A stretch of DNA of 64,000 bases, from contig CM053326.1 of NCBI GenBank assembly GCA_028583605.1, forward strand, positions 13,804,587 through 13,868,586, read 5' to 3'. Position numbers and translations under genes: made by a program. Under the pieces are notes generated by a model. The model had not been told where the DNA came from, searched no databases, and was given only the letters and a program-made list of their open reading frames with translations. Source of the stretch: Dastarcus helophoroides. Lineage: Eukaryota; Arthropoda; Insecta; Coleoptera; Bothrideridae. Below, piece after piece: positions 1-10,735 of the stretch (positions are counted from its first letter, which is position 1; every line of letters begins with the position of its first letter).

Positions 1-242
1 AACAATAGACCGATAGATCTATAACATATTTAACATGCAACATATATTTAGTTAGCTTTTACGTACTGTGGATGATTCCAAAGCACTCCTTAAAATTAAT
101 GAACACGGTACTCGTAACGAATTTTTTACAAAACTGCTCTAATCTCATGCGGCAGGGACAGACTAAAGAATATGCGGACAAGTATGACCTTATGCTATGT
201 GAATGCAGTATTTTTAGTTGCGTATTCTAGTGCATTAAATCA
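1..242. other. Unassigned left flank
   Basis: AT-rich sequence with no intact gene. A plus-strand stretch at about 110-220 reads loosely like the end of a retrotransposon gag helix region (F-F-T-K-L-L, then E-Y-A-D-K) but contains stops and frame changes. I do not assign it further. Confidence 0.25.
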
Positions 243-721
243 CTAAGGTACGACTTTGGCTGCGGTACGACTTGAGCAACCTTCCCCTACGTGCATTGTA
301 CTGGTGTCGGGTATGGTTTCAAGGAAAACAAATTTTGTGAATGCATTTGTAACTACTAATAGATATTTATTTCCATTTTCGATAGGTACGAGCGGACTAA
401 GGTGATCAATGTGTAGTGTATGATGAGGCGAACCATGTTTGGGAATTGAATGTAAGAATCCCGGTTTTTTGCCTCCAGCTGTTTTGTGATAAAGGCATGG
501 AAACAAGAATTTATGTATTTTCGAACAAAACGTTTCATGTGCGGAAACCAGTATTTTCCTCCTCGAAGACGACTCAGTGTTTTGTCAAAAGCGAAGTGTC
601 CAAGATCGTCATGATTGGCCTTGAGTATCTGCCAACGGCAATTTTTGGATACAACTAGCTTTCGCCCGTAGGAGGTTATGCGTGAGATTTTGTTACCTCG
701 AAGATCGTAATCTTTAAACAA
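243..721 (-). pseudogene. Integrase fragment of Gypsy element 1
   Basis: Two overlapping frames cover the integrase. The frame at 356-721 holds the zinc-binding H-H-C-C region (H-D-D-L-G-H-F-A, then Y-W-F-P-H-M, then a terminal cysteine). The frame at 243-506 holds the start of the catalytic core (H-I-D-H-L near L-L-V-V-T-N-A-F-T-K-F-V). The first core Asp of the usual D-A-F-T-K is replaced by Asn, and the remaining core with the other two acidic residues is absent. The protein would have inserted the cDNA copy into chromosomes; this copy cannot. Confidence 0.75.
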
Positions 722-839
722 ATCTTTATGATTAGTTGCGTCTCCGTTAAGCAGTATGTTTTTGTTCTCTTTGATTTTTGGATCCTCGTCCTGAGCAAGT
801 CTTAATCAGTCATCCTCAAAAATCAAGTTTACAACTTCG

Positions 840-1990
840 GTGGTAGAGGCAAAGTTTCTGCTTAAAGCATCGACGTGTTGCATTTGAGTAACAACACCCA
901 GCGAGCGATACGAGGTATGATGGATTGTTTTAAAAGAGCACTTTTCACAGAGTTACAATCAGTGATGATTAAGAATTCGTGACGCAATAGATAATGACGA
1001 AATCTTTTTACAGATTCAACAATTGCCAGAAGTTCAAGTTCAAATGAGTGGTATCTTTGTTCATTCTCGGTGGTTTGCTTACTGAAGGATGCGATGGGTT
1101 ATTTGTGCCAACATTGCACTAAAACCATCTCGGCTCGCGTCACAGTACAAGCGAGTTGGATTATTGGGATTAAATATTGCCAAGTTTGGTTCAGAGCAGA
1201 TTGAGTGTTTGAGTTCGTTAGCTATGACTATTTGGGTATTGGTCCAGATCCAAGGGACACCTTTTTTGAATAGGTTTGTAAGAGGTCGAGTTTTGCGAGC
1301 AAAGTCAGGTATAAATTTGCGAAAACAACTGAATAATCCAATTAATTGCCGTAAATTATGTTAATTTTTGGGCAATGAAAAATTTCGTACCGCTTCCAAT
1401 TTTGTTTGGCTCGGTGAAATAGAATTAAAAGAGATTTCAAAACCAAGAAAATCAAGTTTGGTTTGCAAAAAGGACGATTTTGACAGCTTTACGCTTAATC
1501 CATGTTGTTTTATACTGAGAAGAACGTAATTCCAAGCCTTCACAAATGGTTTTTGAAGGGATTAAGATATTATCGAAATACGGGACAATCTTATGACTGC
1601 GAAGAGGTTGAAGAATGTTGTTCATCATGTGCTGAAAAATACTTGGTGCGTTGCAAAATCCAAAAGGGACTCGTGTAAATTCATAATGTCCCTCCGGCGT
1701 TACAAATGCAGTATAGTGCATTGATGATTCTTCCAGCGGAATTTGATAATAGCCAGAAGCTAAATCCAGAGATGTGAAGAACCTACAGTCTGTGAAACCG
1801 TCCAGAATTTCTTCAACAAGAGGAAATGGAAAAGTGTTTTTTAACGGTAATGGAATTTAAAGCGCGATAGTCAACAACTAGTCGCTTTTCCCCATTATTC
1901 TTTTTGACAAGAAATGCTCTGCTAGCATAAGCAGAAGAACTGGGTTTAATTATTTTAGCTTGTAGTAACTCATTAGTGAGCGATCTCATG
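840..1990 (-). pseudogene. Reverse transcriptase and RNase H remnant of Gypsy element 1
   Basis: The minus strand encodes RT fingers at about 1850-1980 (A-F-L-V-K-K, then V-V-D-Y-R-A-L-N), palm sequence at 1452-1721 (P-F-G-F-C-N-A-P-S), and an RNase H segment at about 960-1110 (E-L-E-L-L-A-I-V-E-S). The polymerase motif normally Y-x-D-D reads Y-F-D-N, so the second catalytic Asp is lost. Several frameshifts split the frame. Known role of the family: copying the element's RNA into DNA in cytoplasmic particles. Confidence 0.75.
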
Positions 1991-2049
1991 GTTTATTTTT
2001 TCTTTATCAGACATTCGGAAAGGGGGGTGCGTTATTGGTTTTTGATTTG

Positions 2050-2520
2050 TTAGGGATATGCCCACCCCAACACAGAATGTGTTGCGGTAAGGCACTTAAG
2101 GGACTTAAAAAAGGAGTCATTTTGCTTAGTTAAGAGATTCGATAATTTTTCAGCTTCAGTGAGGGTTAGGTCCCTGTTATATTTCAAAGATGATAAAATA
2201 GCAGGTACTGAATCTACGTTAGTAAATTCAAGTTCGTCCCCTATCCGGCGATAGCTAATACGGTCATTTTCGGTGAAATTTCGTCCTATTAGCAGATCTG
2301 TATACATTCTTAGGTCGTTGATAACGTAAAGATCGAGTTCAAGTGTTACGTCCCCTATTTTTATTTTAGTTTTCACATAGTCGTAAATGTCAGTTCCCAA
2401 ATCAAGGAATCCAGACAATTTTATTGGGGTTTTAAGTTTTTGAATTATTAGTCTACATTTTGAAATTAGTCTGAGGCTTATTAATGAGCATCAACTTCCA
2501 AAGTCATTAAAACCTTGACA
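2050..2520 (-). pseudogene. Retropepsin-like protease remnant of Gypsy element 1
   Basis: The 122-residue frame at 2050-2418 has the C-terminal half of a retropepsin (D-L-L-I-G-R-N-F, comparable to the I-L-G-x-D-F flap region). Just upstream, near 2488, the catalytic D-S/T-G position reads D-F-G and is followed by a stop. The enzyme would have cut the gag-pol polyprotein; this copy is dead. Confidence 0.6.
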
Positions 2521-2599
2521 TTGAATGCCGTTTATGAATACCTGTTTATAAAATTTGTCAACTCCATTATGGCTAACGATATTAACTGATTTATTTAAA

Positions 2600-3195
2600 T
2601 TTAATTTTTGCAAGCAATTCCTCTCTATGTGTCCTGTGATGTTATAAAAATTACAGGTTTTATATCTGTATTGACATTTCTTTCTAATCTGATCTGATTT
2701 ACCGCAGGCACGGCATCCATATGTTTGCTGTCGAACGTGGTAAGATTTATTGAGTGTTGGGTTGCTTTGACTTTGTCGGGTACGAGAAACTGTTATCGGA
2801 GTAGGTGGTGCGATCGAGGGGGTGGTGTGATGAATGTTTTATTTCTTAAATCCGCAGATAAAATATTTGGATGCGAAATGTTGGCGCCCTCGACTGCAGA
2901 GCTAATTTGGGGATCACCTATTGCACCAATTATCAAAGATACCATATCGCTGTCTGAAAAATTGACCCGCAACTTTGCTATCAATGCTAAGTGGCCAAAA
3001 TGAAATTCATAAAGAGATCCGCCGTCTGTGGGTGTGTGATTGGCAACCTCTATGAACAATTTATGTGCATTTCGGGTACACTAAAACGTTTCTTTTAGTA
3101 GTTTTTTCCATTCCACCCAAGTAAATGATGACCAACCCGGTACAGAATTCGAATAATAATAATTTATTTTGTCCGATTGAATATTGTTTATCTAA
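2600..3195 (-). pseudogene. Gag C-terminus with degenerate zinc knuckles, Gypsy element 1
   Basis: The 88-residue frame at 2793-3059 resembles the gag segment before the nucleocapsid and continues upstream through a stop to about 3195. Downstream, at about 2620-2720, is a cysteine-rich basic stretch beginning Y-G-C-R-A-C-G-K, then C-N-F-Y-N-I-T-G-H-I-E-R-N-C, a CCHC knuckle whose second cysteine is lost. Such knuckles bind the genomic RNA during particle assembly. Confidence 0.6.
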
Positions 3196-3768
3196 AAAAA
3201 ACATCGCTCGAGACAATGAATCTAAAATATCTGTTATGCAAGGTAAAGGAAATTTGTCGTCTTCAATTCGTTTATTTAAAAGTCTATAGTCTATAACGAT
3301 TCGCCATTTTTTATTTCCGTCTTGATCTGCTTTTTTAGGTACTATTAATAAAGGAGATGACCATTTTGATCTTGTCTCTTCGATAATTCCTGTTCTAAGC
3401 ATTTCGTCTATTGATTATCAATTTCCTGCTTCTGAGAGTTTGGTAAACGATACGGTTTGACATAAACAGGTGTTGCTGACTTTTGCAGGTGAATGGTTTG
3501 TTTGTACACATTAGTAACGGTTAATGGATCACTGTCTAAATAAAAACCGTCTGCACATTTCGCACACACACTTTGCAAGCTATATTTTTCTGTTTTATTG
3601 AGATGGTCAGTTTTTAGCAAACTCGATAGTTTATCGACCCTATCTACTGAAGCACTATTTTTATCTGGAAATTGACACAAGTCGTAGTTTGATAATTTGT
3701 CTAATTTAGGAGAAAAGTTCTTTATACAAACTTCCTCATCTCTTGTATTAAGAATTCTCACAGGTATC
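3195..3768 (-). pseudogene. RT N-terminus and protease-RT linker of Gypsy element 2
   Basis: The frame at 3061-3402 contains the RT fingers (S-P-L-L-I-V-P-K-K, R-I-V-I-D-Y-R-L-L-N) and stops resembling RT near 3195, where element 1 gag begins. The frame at 3408-3768 is the linker upstream of RT, with H-L-Q-K-S-A-T-P-V-Y-V-K-P-Y-R directly before the polymerase. Its apparent start at 3833 lies inside the adjacent hAT terminus and is artificial. The rest of this element resumes at 8508. Confidence 0.75.
3761..3768. repeat. Left 8-bp target-site duplication of hAT-1
   Basis: CAGGTATC here matches exactly the eight bases at 8500-8507, with the inverted repeats starting immediately inside. Eight bases is the hAT hallmark. 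Confidence 0.95.
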
Positions 3769-4517
3769 CAGGGCCGTGCCTGGGTATATGGCCGCCTGCG
3801 TGCCAGTCTGTATGGCCGCCCCCAGGATAACATTAAAAAAAACTACTTTAATTTTTAATGTTTATTATTATACACAGGGCATCAAACCGGGAAAAAAATC
3901 AGTTTTTGGTTAACCGAAATCGAGAACGAAAAAAAATATTGGTTTTGTTCCCAAAACCGGTTTCTGAAAAGAAAAACCGGCTAAAAACCGGTTTTATGAG
4001 ATTTATATGTTTGGATGAAATTTAAGAAAAAAAAATGCACAAAATAAACATTTTTTTATTTAAAATTTAAACAAAAATAATAACATGAAAAAAATTATGG
4101 TATTGGTTTTATAATCACAGACAAAATTATCAAACATAAAGAACAAGGAATAACCCTTAAATCTATACTAACATATTAGGATAACAAAGCTCAGTGGCCA
4201 ATGGCAGATCTGGGCTGACTTGCAACTTGGGAGGTATACAAAATAGAATTAATTTACTTACTTTAATAATAACATGAAAAAAAGTAATTATGGTATTGGT
4301 ATTATAATCACAGACAAAATTATCAAACATAAAGAACATAGGAATACGATAATTTAAAATCCTAGGTGTCGCTCAGTGACAATTTAAAATTATTTGATTT
4401 TAAAAAATCAAATCTTACGTATTATTTATTGATATTGAAAATAGTAAAGGTTTTTGGTTAATTAACCGGTTTCATAAAATTATTTCGGTTAGGTTACCGG
4501 TTAATTAGGGAAATCTT

Positions 4518-4696
4518 TCAATCTTTCAATTATCGCGATTGAAAGTGAAATTGCTGAATCTTCACGAAGCAATTATTAAATAAAGTACATATTAAAAGTT
4601 AATCCTACGGGATTTTTTACTGACAAAATCGTCAATTGCTTCGTGAATATTTAAAGATTCAGCAATTTCACTTTCAATCGCGATAATTGAAAGATT
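4518..4696. repeat. Inverted duplication of the transposase 3' end
   Basis: About 55 bases at 4518-4573 are a near-perfect inverted copy of 4633-4694, which encodes the last residues of the transposase. RNA across this region would form a long hairpin spanning the stop codon. It is probably a local inverted duplication. Confidence 0.8.
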
Positions 4697-7134
4697 GCTC
4701 ATACGTTCTTGCGTCATGGAAGTACGTAGGTAATTTTTTATGATTTTCAATTTAGAAAAACTACGTTCTCCAGACGCAACTGATACAGGCATGGTCAATA
4801 ATAGTTTTAAGCTTGTAGATACATTTGGAAATGAATTTTGTAAATTGTGTTTGTACAAATACTTTAGGAGTTCTTCGGGTTGTTTCCTATCTTTTATAAT
4901 TATTTTCAATGAAATTAACTCTTCGTATAATTCTGCTCCGTTTATGTCGCACGATTCGCCATCCTTGAATTTATTATGAAAGTCGAAGCAACTTTTTTTT
5001 ATGTCGTCCTCTCCTATTTCAACAAATTTATATAAAAATCCGAAAGACTGTTCGAAATTGGATAATGTTTCAAATCGGGTAGTAACAGATGAAATGGCTG
5101 TATCCAATATTACATAGAAAAAATTAATTTTGAAATTTTCTTTAGCAGTTAACTGAATATCCTCATCTCCTTCATAGTCAAATTGTTTTCGCTTATGGCG
5201 TCGACGTAGATTAATTTCAACAGGAAATTCCGGTTGTATTTCAAGTGATTCACATAATTCATCAGCAATTTTCAAATACTTTTCGAAATTTTCATCATTT
5301 CTAATACTTTGGAAAAAAATTAAAATATTATTAATAGATTCAGCACATGAAGTAAGATTCCAAGAAACGGTCTGCATCATTTTACTAATAATATTTACTT
5401 TTTCTAAGATTTCGTACCATATTACTGTGGAACAAATAAATTTGTACGATTTAATTTTCATTGCCAAACATTTAGCTTCATGTTGACCTATTGGTGTTGA
5501 ACATTCTTCCGCTAGTTCTATTAGGCTGTCATAAATTTCACCTAATTCATGACGCAGTGGTCTAATCGCCTTAATCCTTGATTCCCACCGGGTTACGCTA
5601 ACTTGTTTTACTGTTAACGATTTTACATGTTTTTTTAAAATTTGCCATCGAAAAGGTGATCCGGAAAAGTAATTGTATATTGCTGACACATTACTAAAAA
5701 AATCCACAGTTGAAAAAGAAACTTTCGCTGCATCATTGACGACCAAATTTAATGTATGCGCGTTGCATGGCATAAACAAAGCTCGTGGATAATTGTCCAA
5801 AATTCGTTTCTGCAATCCAATATGTTTTCCAGCCATATTTGATCCATTATCATACCCCTGGCCTCTCATATCGTTAACATTTAATTTAAGAGAGCTTAAT
5901 TTTTCAATTAAAAAGTCGTAAAAAGCTTCTCCAGTACTTTTTTGAGCTGGAGAAAAACCAACGAAATTTTCTCTCACTTCTACTTCGTCATTTTGAATAT
6001 GCACATATCTCAAAATTATTGTAATTTGCTCGACATGTCCCATGTCCGGCGTACAATCCAAAATTACTGAAAAATATTTGGCGTCTTTTATTGCTGACAA
6101 AATATATTTTTGAATTTGCGCTGCAAGGATACTAATTATTTCATTTTGGAAGCGATTTCCCGCATAATGTGGCATATGGTTCTTTAAAGCAACTGATTGT
6201 TGAATGCGATTTATGTGATCTGCCATAACATCATCAAATTTTCCTATCATTTCAATTGCTTTTAGAAAATTTCCATTATTGTTTTCATACAATCTGCTCG
6301 AGCTACCTCTAAACGCTAAACCCTGTACTGCCAGAAATTGTACCACAGATATCATGCGTACGACAATTTGATACCATCGTTTTTTCTCTGCGTCATAATA
6401 CCGTTGCAAATTTTAACAATTGTAACTTTGTTTCTTAAATTTAATTCCAAATTTTTCCAATTGGTGCAATTTCCGATATGCAGCGATGTTTTTTCATGAC
6501 GAGATAAATTATCAGATGTGTGTTGCCAATCATTGAAGCCTTCATTAACTAATTTTATTTCTTGTTTGCCAAATAATTTACAACAGAAGCAAAATATGGA
6601 ATCCGTTTTTGGAGAATAGATTAACCACTCACGATTAAATTTTTCACCATTTGGCATTTTTCTATAGAAATAAGTTGATGAAAATGATCTTCCCAATTCA
6701 TTAATTGGATATGTAGATTGTTTATTTTGTATGGGTCCTTTTTCGATTAATATATCCAATATTTTAGTGGTAATTGTTAAAGGCCAGCAAGCTGGATCAT
6801 TTAAATCCATACACATAGCAAAATATGCTTTATCAATTTCAGCGGTATCGGTATTGTATAGATCGATATCCTTATTATCTTCTGTTTCCATTTCGTCGGT
6901 ACTACTAGTATTGTCATTAGCCTTTTCATTTTCGACAGATAATTCATTTTCATTTTTATCGCAAAACAAATCATCAATTGGATTTAATTGGCTACTACAA
7001 CTACTTTCCGGTTCTGGCGATTTTACTAAAAACTTTGTTAATGAGCCAAACATTTTTTTAGCTTCATTTTGCTTTTCCTCTCGCTTTCTTTTATATTGCG
7101 CTCCAGACAATCTTTTCGTTTTCCTTTCAGACAT
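4592..7134 (-). pseudogene. hAT transposase, TTF zinc finger + DUF4371 + hAT dimerisation domain
   Basis: Two frames, 260 aa (6352-7134) and 605 aa (4592-6409), together cover an almost complete transposase; one frameshift near 6400 separates them. The first part has an acidic, serine-rich N-terminus and a TTF-type zinc finger (residues ~115-235, with D-P-A-C-W-P, F-C-F-C-C-K-L-F-G, W-Q-H and H-E-K-T-S-L-H). The second has the RNase-H-like DUF4371 core (C-T-P-D-M-G-H-V-E-Q, then G-Q-G-Y-D-N-G-S-N-M-A-G) and the C-terminal dimerisation motif (P-V-S-V-A-S-G-E-R-S-F-S-K-L-K). It resembles ZMYM/TTF-type hAT proteins. With a single visible frameshift it is the best-preserved transposase here. Confidence 0.88.
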
Positions 7135-7171
7135 TCGTAGGCCTTTAAAAATGTAAATGAGCAGTGATATT

Positions 7172-7179
7172 AAATTTTA
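7172..7179. repeat. Left TSD of the MITE
   Basis: AAATTTTA is identical to 7959-7966 on the other side of the palindrome. Confidence 0.85.
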
Positions 7180-7958
7180 GGGTAGACTTTCAATTTTGGG
7201 CCCGGGAAATTTTGGCGGGTCTTTTTGGAGGGAAAAGGCCTTTTGATATGAAATTCTTAAATAAATATTAAAAAATATTTAATAATATTAAAAAAAATTA
7301 AAAAAAAAAATTAAATAATAATTAAAATAAATAATAAAATAGCGCAATTTAATATTAAATTACTTAAAATCTATAATTAATGTATATTTTAATGCGCATA
7401 GGATGACACGATAAGAAAATCATTTATAAGCTTTTTAAGTAAAACATATTTTTAAACATAAATATGTCAAGATTTATTTTGAAAATGAAAACGGAGAGGA
7501 AAATTCAACCACATATAACTGTTTTCTAGTTCAATGTCAGGTAAATTTCTTCCATTTAATAACAATAACATTGCTATTATAAAAAGGAATCATAAGCTTA
7601 ATTTAAAGAGTTGCTTTCGGCTACACAAGTTCAAATGCTTGATTTTCCATCGGCGGGTTGTGAGCGATTTAAACAGAGAATCTCGTATGCAAACAAACAA
7701 CTTTTAATTATTATATAAATGCATTCAAAATGAGAAAGATATTCATTTTTTAGTATAAATTAAGGAAGATTTTAAGTAATTTAATATTAAATTGCACTAT
7801 TTTATTATTTATTTTAATTATTATTTAATTTTTTTTTAATTTTTTTTAATATTATTAAATATTTTTTAATATTTATTTAAGAATTTCATATCAAAAGGCC
7901 TTTTCCCTCCAAAAAGACCCGCCAAAATTTTCCGGGCCCAAAAAGTGAAAGTCTACCC
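7180..7958. mobile_element. Palindromic MITE with ~190-bp arms and 8-bp TSD
   Basis: Left arm 7180 to about 7372 and right arm about 7768-7958 are inverted copies, roughly 97 percent alike by eye, beginning GGGTAGACTTTCA. The eight bases AAATTTTA occur on both sides (7172-7179 and 7959-7966). The 395-bp centre has no recognisable gene. An 8-bp duplication fits a hAT or P-type transposase, but the GGGTAGAC terminus is not the usual hAT start, so the superfamily is open. It lies upstream of the hAT-1 transposase. Confidence 0.88.
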
Positions 7959-7966
7959 AAATTTTA
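7959..7966. repeat. Right TSD of the MITE
   Basis: AAATTTTA directly follows the terminal GTCTACCC and matches 7172-7179. Confidence 0.85.
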
Positions 7967-8499
7967 CATTTTTTGTGTATTACCTTTTTCAGTCTTTGTC
8001 GAGTAAATAAACTTTTTATTAAATTTCACCACACGAACACACAACTAAAAGTTTTCAGGAATTAAGCAATTTATTTTTATTCGTTAAATTAAAGACTTTA
8101 ATAATATCGGATCACACACAGGACACAAATAACGATTTATCCTCGCTAGTCTGTAGACTAATACGACTAATAAGACGAATAAGACCGCTTACGCGACGCC
8201 GGTCAATTGAAAAAACTATTTCGGCTCGTCGCTCGTGCAATGTTCGAAAAAATTCGGATTCGCTGCATGACTAGGTATATAAATACTACAACGACCTAAT
8301 CAGTTTTTATACATTTCTTATTTCTGAGAAACTCTTTTTAGATAGATTAGATTAGAGAAACTGTTTTTACTTCGTATCTTAATGAAAACAAACCGATTGT
8401 ATTTTTGCCCAGTAAACAACTTGTAACGATTTGGCCGCCTCTTAATTTCGGCCGCCTGCGTGCGGTGCACGCAATGAACGCCCGTCAGGCACGGCCCTG

Positions 8500-8507
8500 C
8501 AGGTATC
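8500..8507. repeat. Right 8-bp target-site duplication of hAT-1
   Basis: CAGGTATC, identical to 3761-3768. Confidence 0.95.
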
Positions 8508-9520
8508 TGCGTACAATTAGGCTTAACTAATGCTCCCGCAACAAACACTCCTTCACATACTTCTGAGGGTAAAATCACACAATCTTCTTTTACTTCCACT
8601 TCGAAATGTCTGATTACCTCGCATCTTTCCGGAAGTACAGTGCAAACATTATGTTTAGATTCCATTGGTAAATTAATTTCAAGTTCTTTGTAATGCAACG
8701 TAAACAGAAATTTTTCGAAATCAATTTTGGCTTTATAAATTTGGAAAAAATCTGAACCTAAAATATCATGAATATTTTCTGCAAAACTATTTAACAACAA
8801 AAATTCATGACATATAGTTTCATGACCTACATTTAAAGATACATTTGCTGAGCCTTGCGAAAAAGTATGACCTGATATTCCAGTTACTTTAACTTTATTC
8901 TTGTAATTTATAACTTGATTATGTGAAAGATATTCTCGAAAAAATACACTAACAGTTGCACCTGTATCTAACAAAAAAAAATACATCCGAACCATCATAA
9001 TTCATTCGCACAACATTCAATCCAAAAACATTCAAAAGTACCTCACTTTTCTTTTCATTATTCACGTTATAATTATTATTATTCGTTACCTTATTCATAC
9101 AATACATAGGAAAATTTTCCCTGTTAAAATTCCTAACAAATATTTCATTATTATTTCGATTATAATCACCTCTTTTTGTGGAAAAGTTGTCATTATCATT
9201 GTATTCTGTAAAATAGTTAGAATCGTTGGAATCATGTATGTTTTGAGTAGCTAAAGAATTTGATGAAAATTTAGCACTACCTCTGAAGTTCTGAACATTA
9301 TGGTTACCATGAAAATTTCTATGAAAATTACAACGACTTCGCAATTTAAATACCTGATTTTGCGTTGGCATCTGAGCTTCTTCATCTTTTTAAACTTATG
9401 GTTACACAATTTTATATTTTTACGTCTCTCATGACTATCTTTACCTAAATTCCTGTGAAATACTCTTAATTCCTCTAATACATATTGAAAATGTTTTTCA
9501 TTAACCATGTCATTCTAACT
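8508..9520 (-). pseudogene. Gag nucleocapsid and protease of Gypsy element 2
   Basis: The frame at 8508-8998 is a retropepsin: D-T-G-A-T-V-S-V at its start, D-I-L-G-S-D-F-F about 80 residues later. Its true beginning is in the overlapping frame at 8949-9371, so a frameshift lies near 8970. That upstream frame is the basic, Asn/Arg-rich tail of gag without zinc knuckles, as in several insect Gypsy lineages. The gag is lost beyond about 9520. Together with 3195-3768 this is one element split by hAT-1. Confidence 0.78.
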
Positions 9521-9573
9521 TATTTTAATTACTAATTTAAATATTACTACTGTTTTTATTTCTTACACTGCCA

Positions 9574-9900
9574 CTAAGTTTCTTTAAATAGAACACTCAC
9601 AGGTTTATTTTCGTTTGGTCTCTTGTAACTTCTATCAACTTCTGGATAAGTGTATTTTCCATGCTGCTGTTCTGCTTCTTGAATTTGTTCCTGGGATGCG
9701 GTTATTTCTTGGCGTATTTTCTTTTTTAGAAATTTTTTACACCTACCCCAAATATACAGCACAATGGTAATTGCCGCCAGTACTAAAACGGCTATCACAC
9801 AAACATCCTTTACAGTGATTTCGCTTGATGTTGATGTTCCATTTATTCCAGACTGGGAAATAATTATATCTTTTTTTTTTCTTTCTAACAGTGTTGCTTG
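9574..9900 (-). pseudogene. Unrecognised single-pass membrane protein tail
   Basis: The 74-residue frame at 9574-9798 opens with a strongly hydrophobic segment of about 17 residues (I-A-V-L-V-L-A-A-I-T-I-V-L-Y-I-W) followed by a basic stop-transfer patch (K-K-F-L-K-K-K) and a Gln/Glu-rich tail. The frame stays open upstream of the hydrophobic segment to about 9900, so this looks like the C-terminal anchor of a larger protein, perhaps the one at 9917-10735 after a frameshift. I do not recognise the family; a viral envelope or virion membrane protein is a guess. Confidence 0.4.
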
Positions 9901-9916
9901 CCATATTAATTTTTTA

Positions 9917-10735
9917 CTAACAGGCGAAGGTGGTGGTAGTAGTGATGCTACTGCTAGTGGTTACAGCTGAAGAACATTTATCAGCATCTCCAATAATTTT
10001 CCAATCAGATGTTTCTCCAACACTTTCATTTAAATAATATATTTGCACTTTGTAATAGAACGGTTTTTTCCCTTGATCAGATTTGTTTAAATGTGCAAAT
10101 AAAACTTTAAGTTGTCGATCCACTTGTTTCGGATATAACTTATACCACCATAACTCTGCATCATTGGTCCACTCGACAATTTCCGACTTGATATCGGTAA
10201 CTCTCACATATACATCTCTCACATTTAGGGGTTCGTTTATGTAAAAGACGTTTTCGATGAGTGCCGCCAATAAAATATAATCAGTGGCTAAGGCGGCCAT
10301 TGAAGTATTGACAGTCGTAGCAATTTTTTTTTGAAGGCGGTGGGCCGTCTCTATGTGTGTTGTCACTCGATCGGTTGTAATGCTCAAAACAGGGTAGTTT
10401 GTCTTTTAATTAATTTATTATTTTCCTTATATGAAGTTGGTAATTTATCGAAATACAATTCCAACGGCTTGGCAAATTCGATAAGATAATTCAACGGAAA
10501 AAAGTGTACATCATTCACTTTAAAGTTATCCAAAATGGTACCTTTTAAATGACTTGATATAACATTTCCGACTTGCTGGATCGCTTGGTTCAACAGCATG
10601 ATTGAAACTGATCTTTTTTTCGCAATACCGTTCCTATTTATTCTCATTTCAACATCATTATCATCCTCAGGATTCCTTATAACCAAGTGTGAATTTAATA
10701 GACGTGCAAGTAATTGTTCTGTTCTCTTGTCTATA
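9917..10735 (-). pseudogene. Unrecognised protein joined to broken PolB
   Basis: Two frames, 10384-10735 and 9917-10387, abut and probably form one protein with a frameshift near 10385. The upstream part is helical and mixed-charge ([10 protein letters not shown] near its middle). The downstream part has W-W-Y-K-L-Y-P-K, a Tyr-rich segment and a Thr/Ser run before the membrane segment at 9574. The region starts exactly where PolB similarity stops, after motif B. It may be a foreign insertion or a Polinton accessory gene fused by deletion. No function is assigned. Confidence 0.45.

Larger units (their letters stand above)
240..3195 (-). mobile_element. Ty3/Gypsy LTR retrotransposon 1, decayed
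   Basis: Read on the minus strand the order is gag C-terminus and nucleocapsid, protease, reverse transcriptase, RNase H, integrase, which is the Ty3/Gypsy order. No LTR is seen at either end: the gag is cut near 3195, where it abuts the RT of element 2, and the integrase is cut near 240-300. Stops and frameshifts occur in every domain, so this is an old, immobile copy. Confidence 0.8.
3769..8499 (-). mobile_element. hAT DNA transposon 1 (4731 bp)
   Basis: The left end begins CAGGGCCGTGCCTG and the right end is its reverse complement. Perfect 8-bp duplications flank both sides. A transposase pseudogene lies on the minus strand. Near the left end are many A-A-C-C-G-G-type motifs (3885-4000 and 4440-4510), plausible subterminal transposase-binding repeats, plus a direct repeat of about 80 bp (4075-4152 and 4264-4347). 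A MITE is nested at 7180-7958. The element interrupts the protease-RT linker of Gypsy element 2, so it is younger than that element. Confidence 0.93.

Noticed and set aside
3769..3833. Start codon of the 141-aa frame at 3833
   Set aside because: The codons before 3768 belong to the hAT-1 terminus; the Gypsy linker does not start there.
6731..7156. Hydrophobic 141-aa plus-strand frame as a membrane protein
   Set aside because: It is the antisense of the acidic, serine-rich N-terminus of the hAT-1 transposase.
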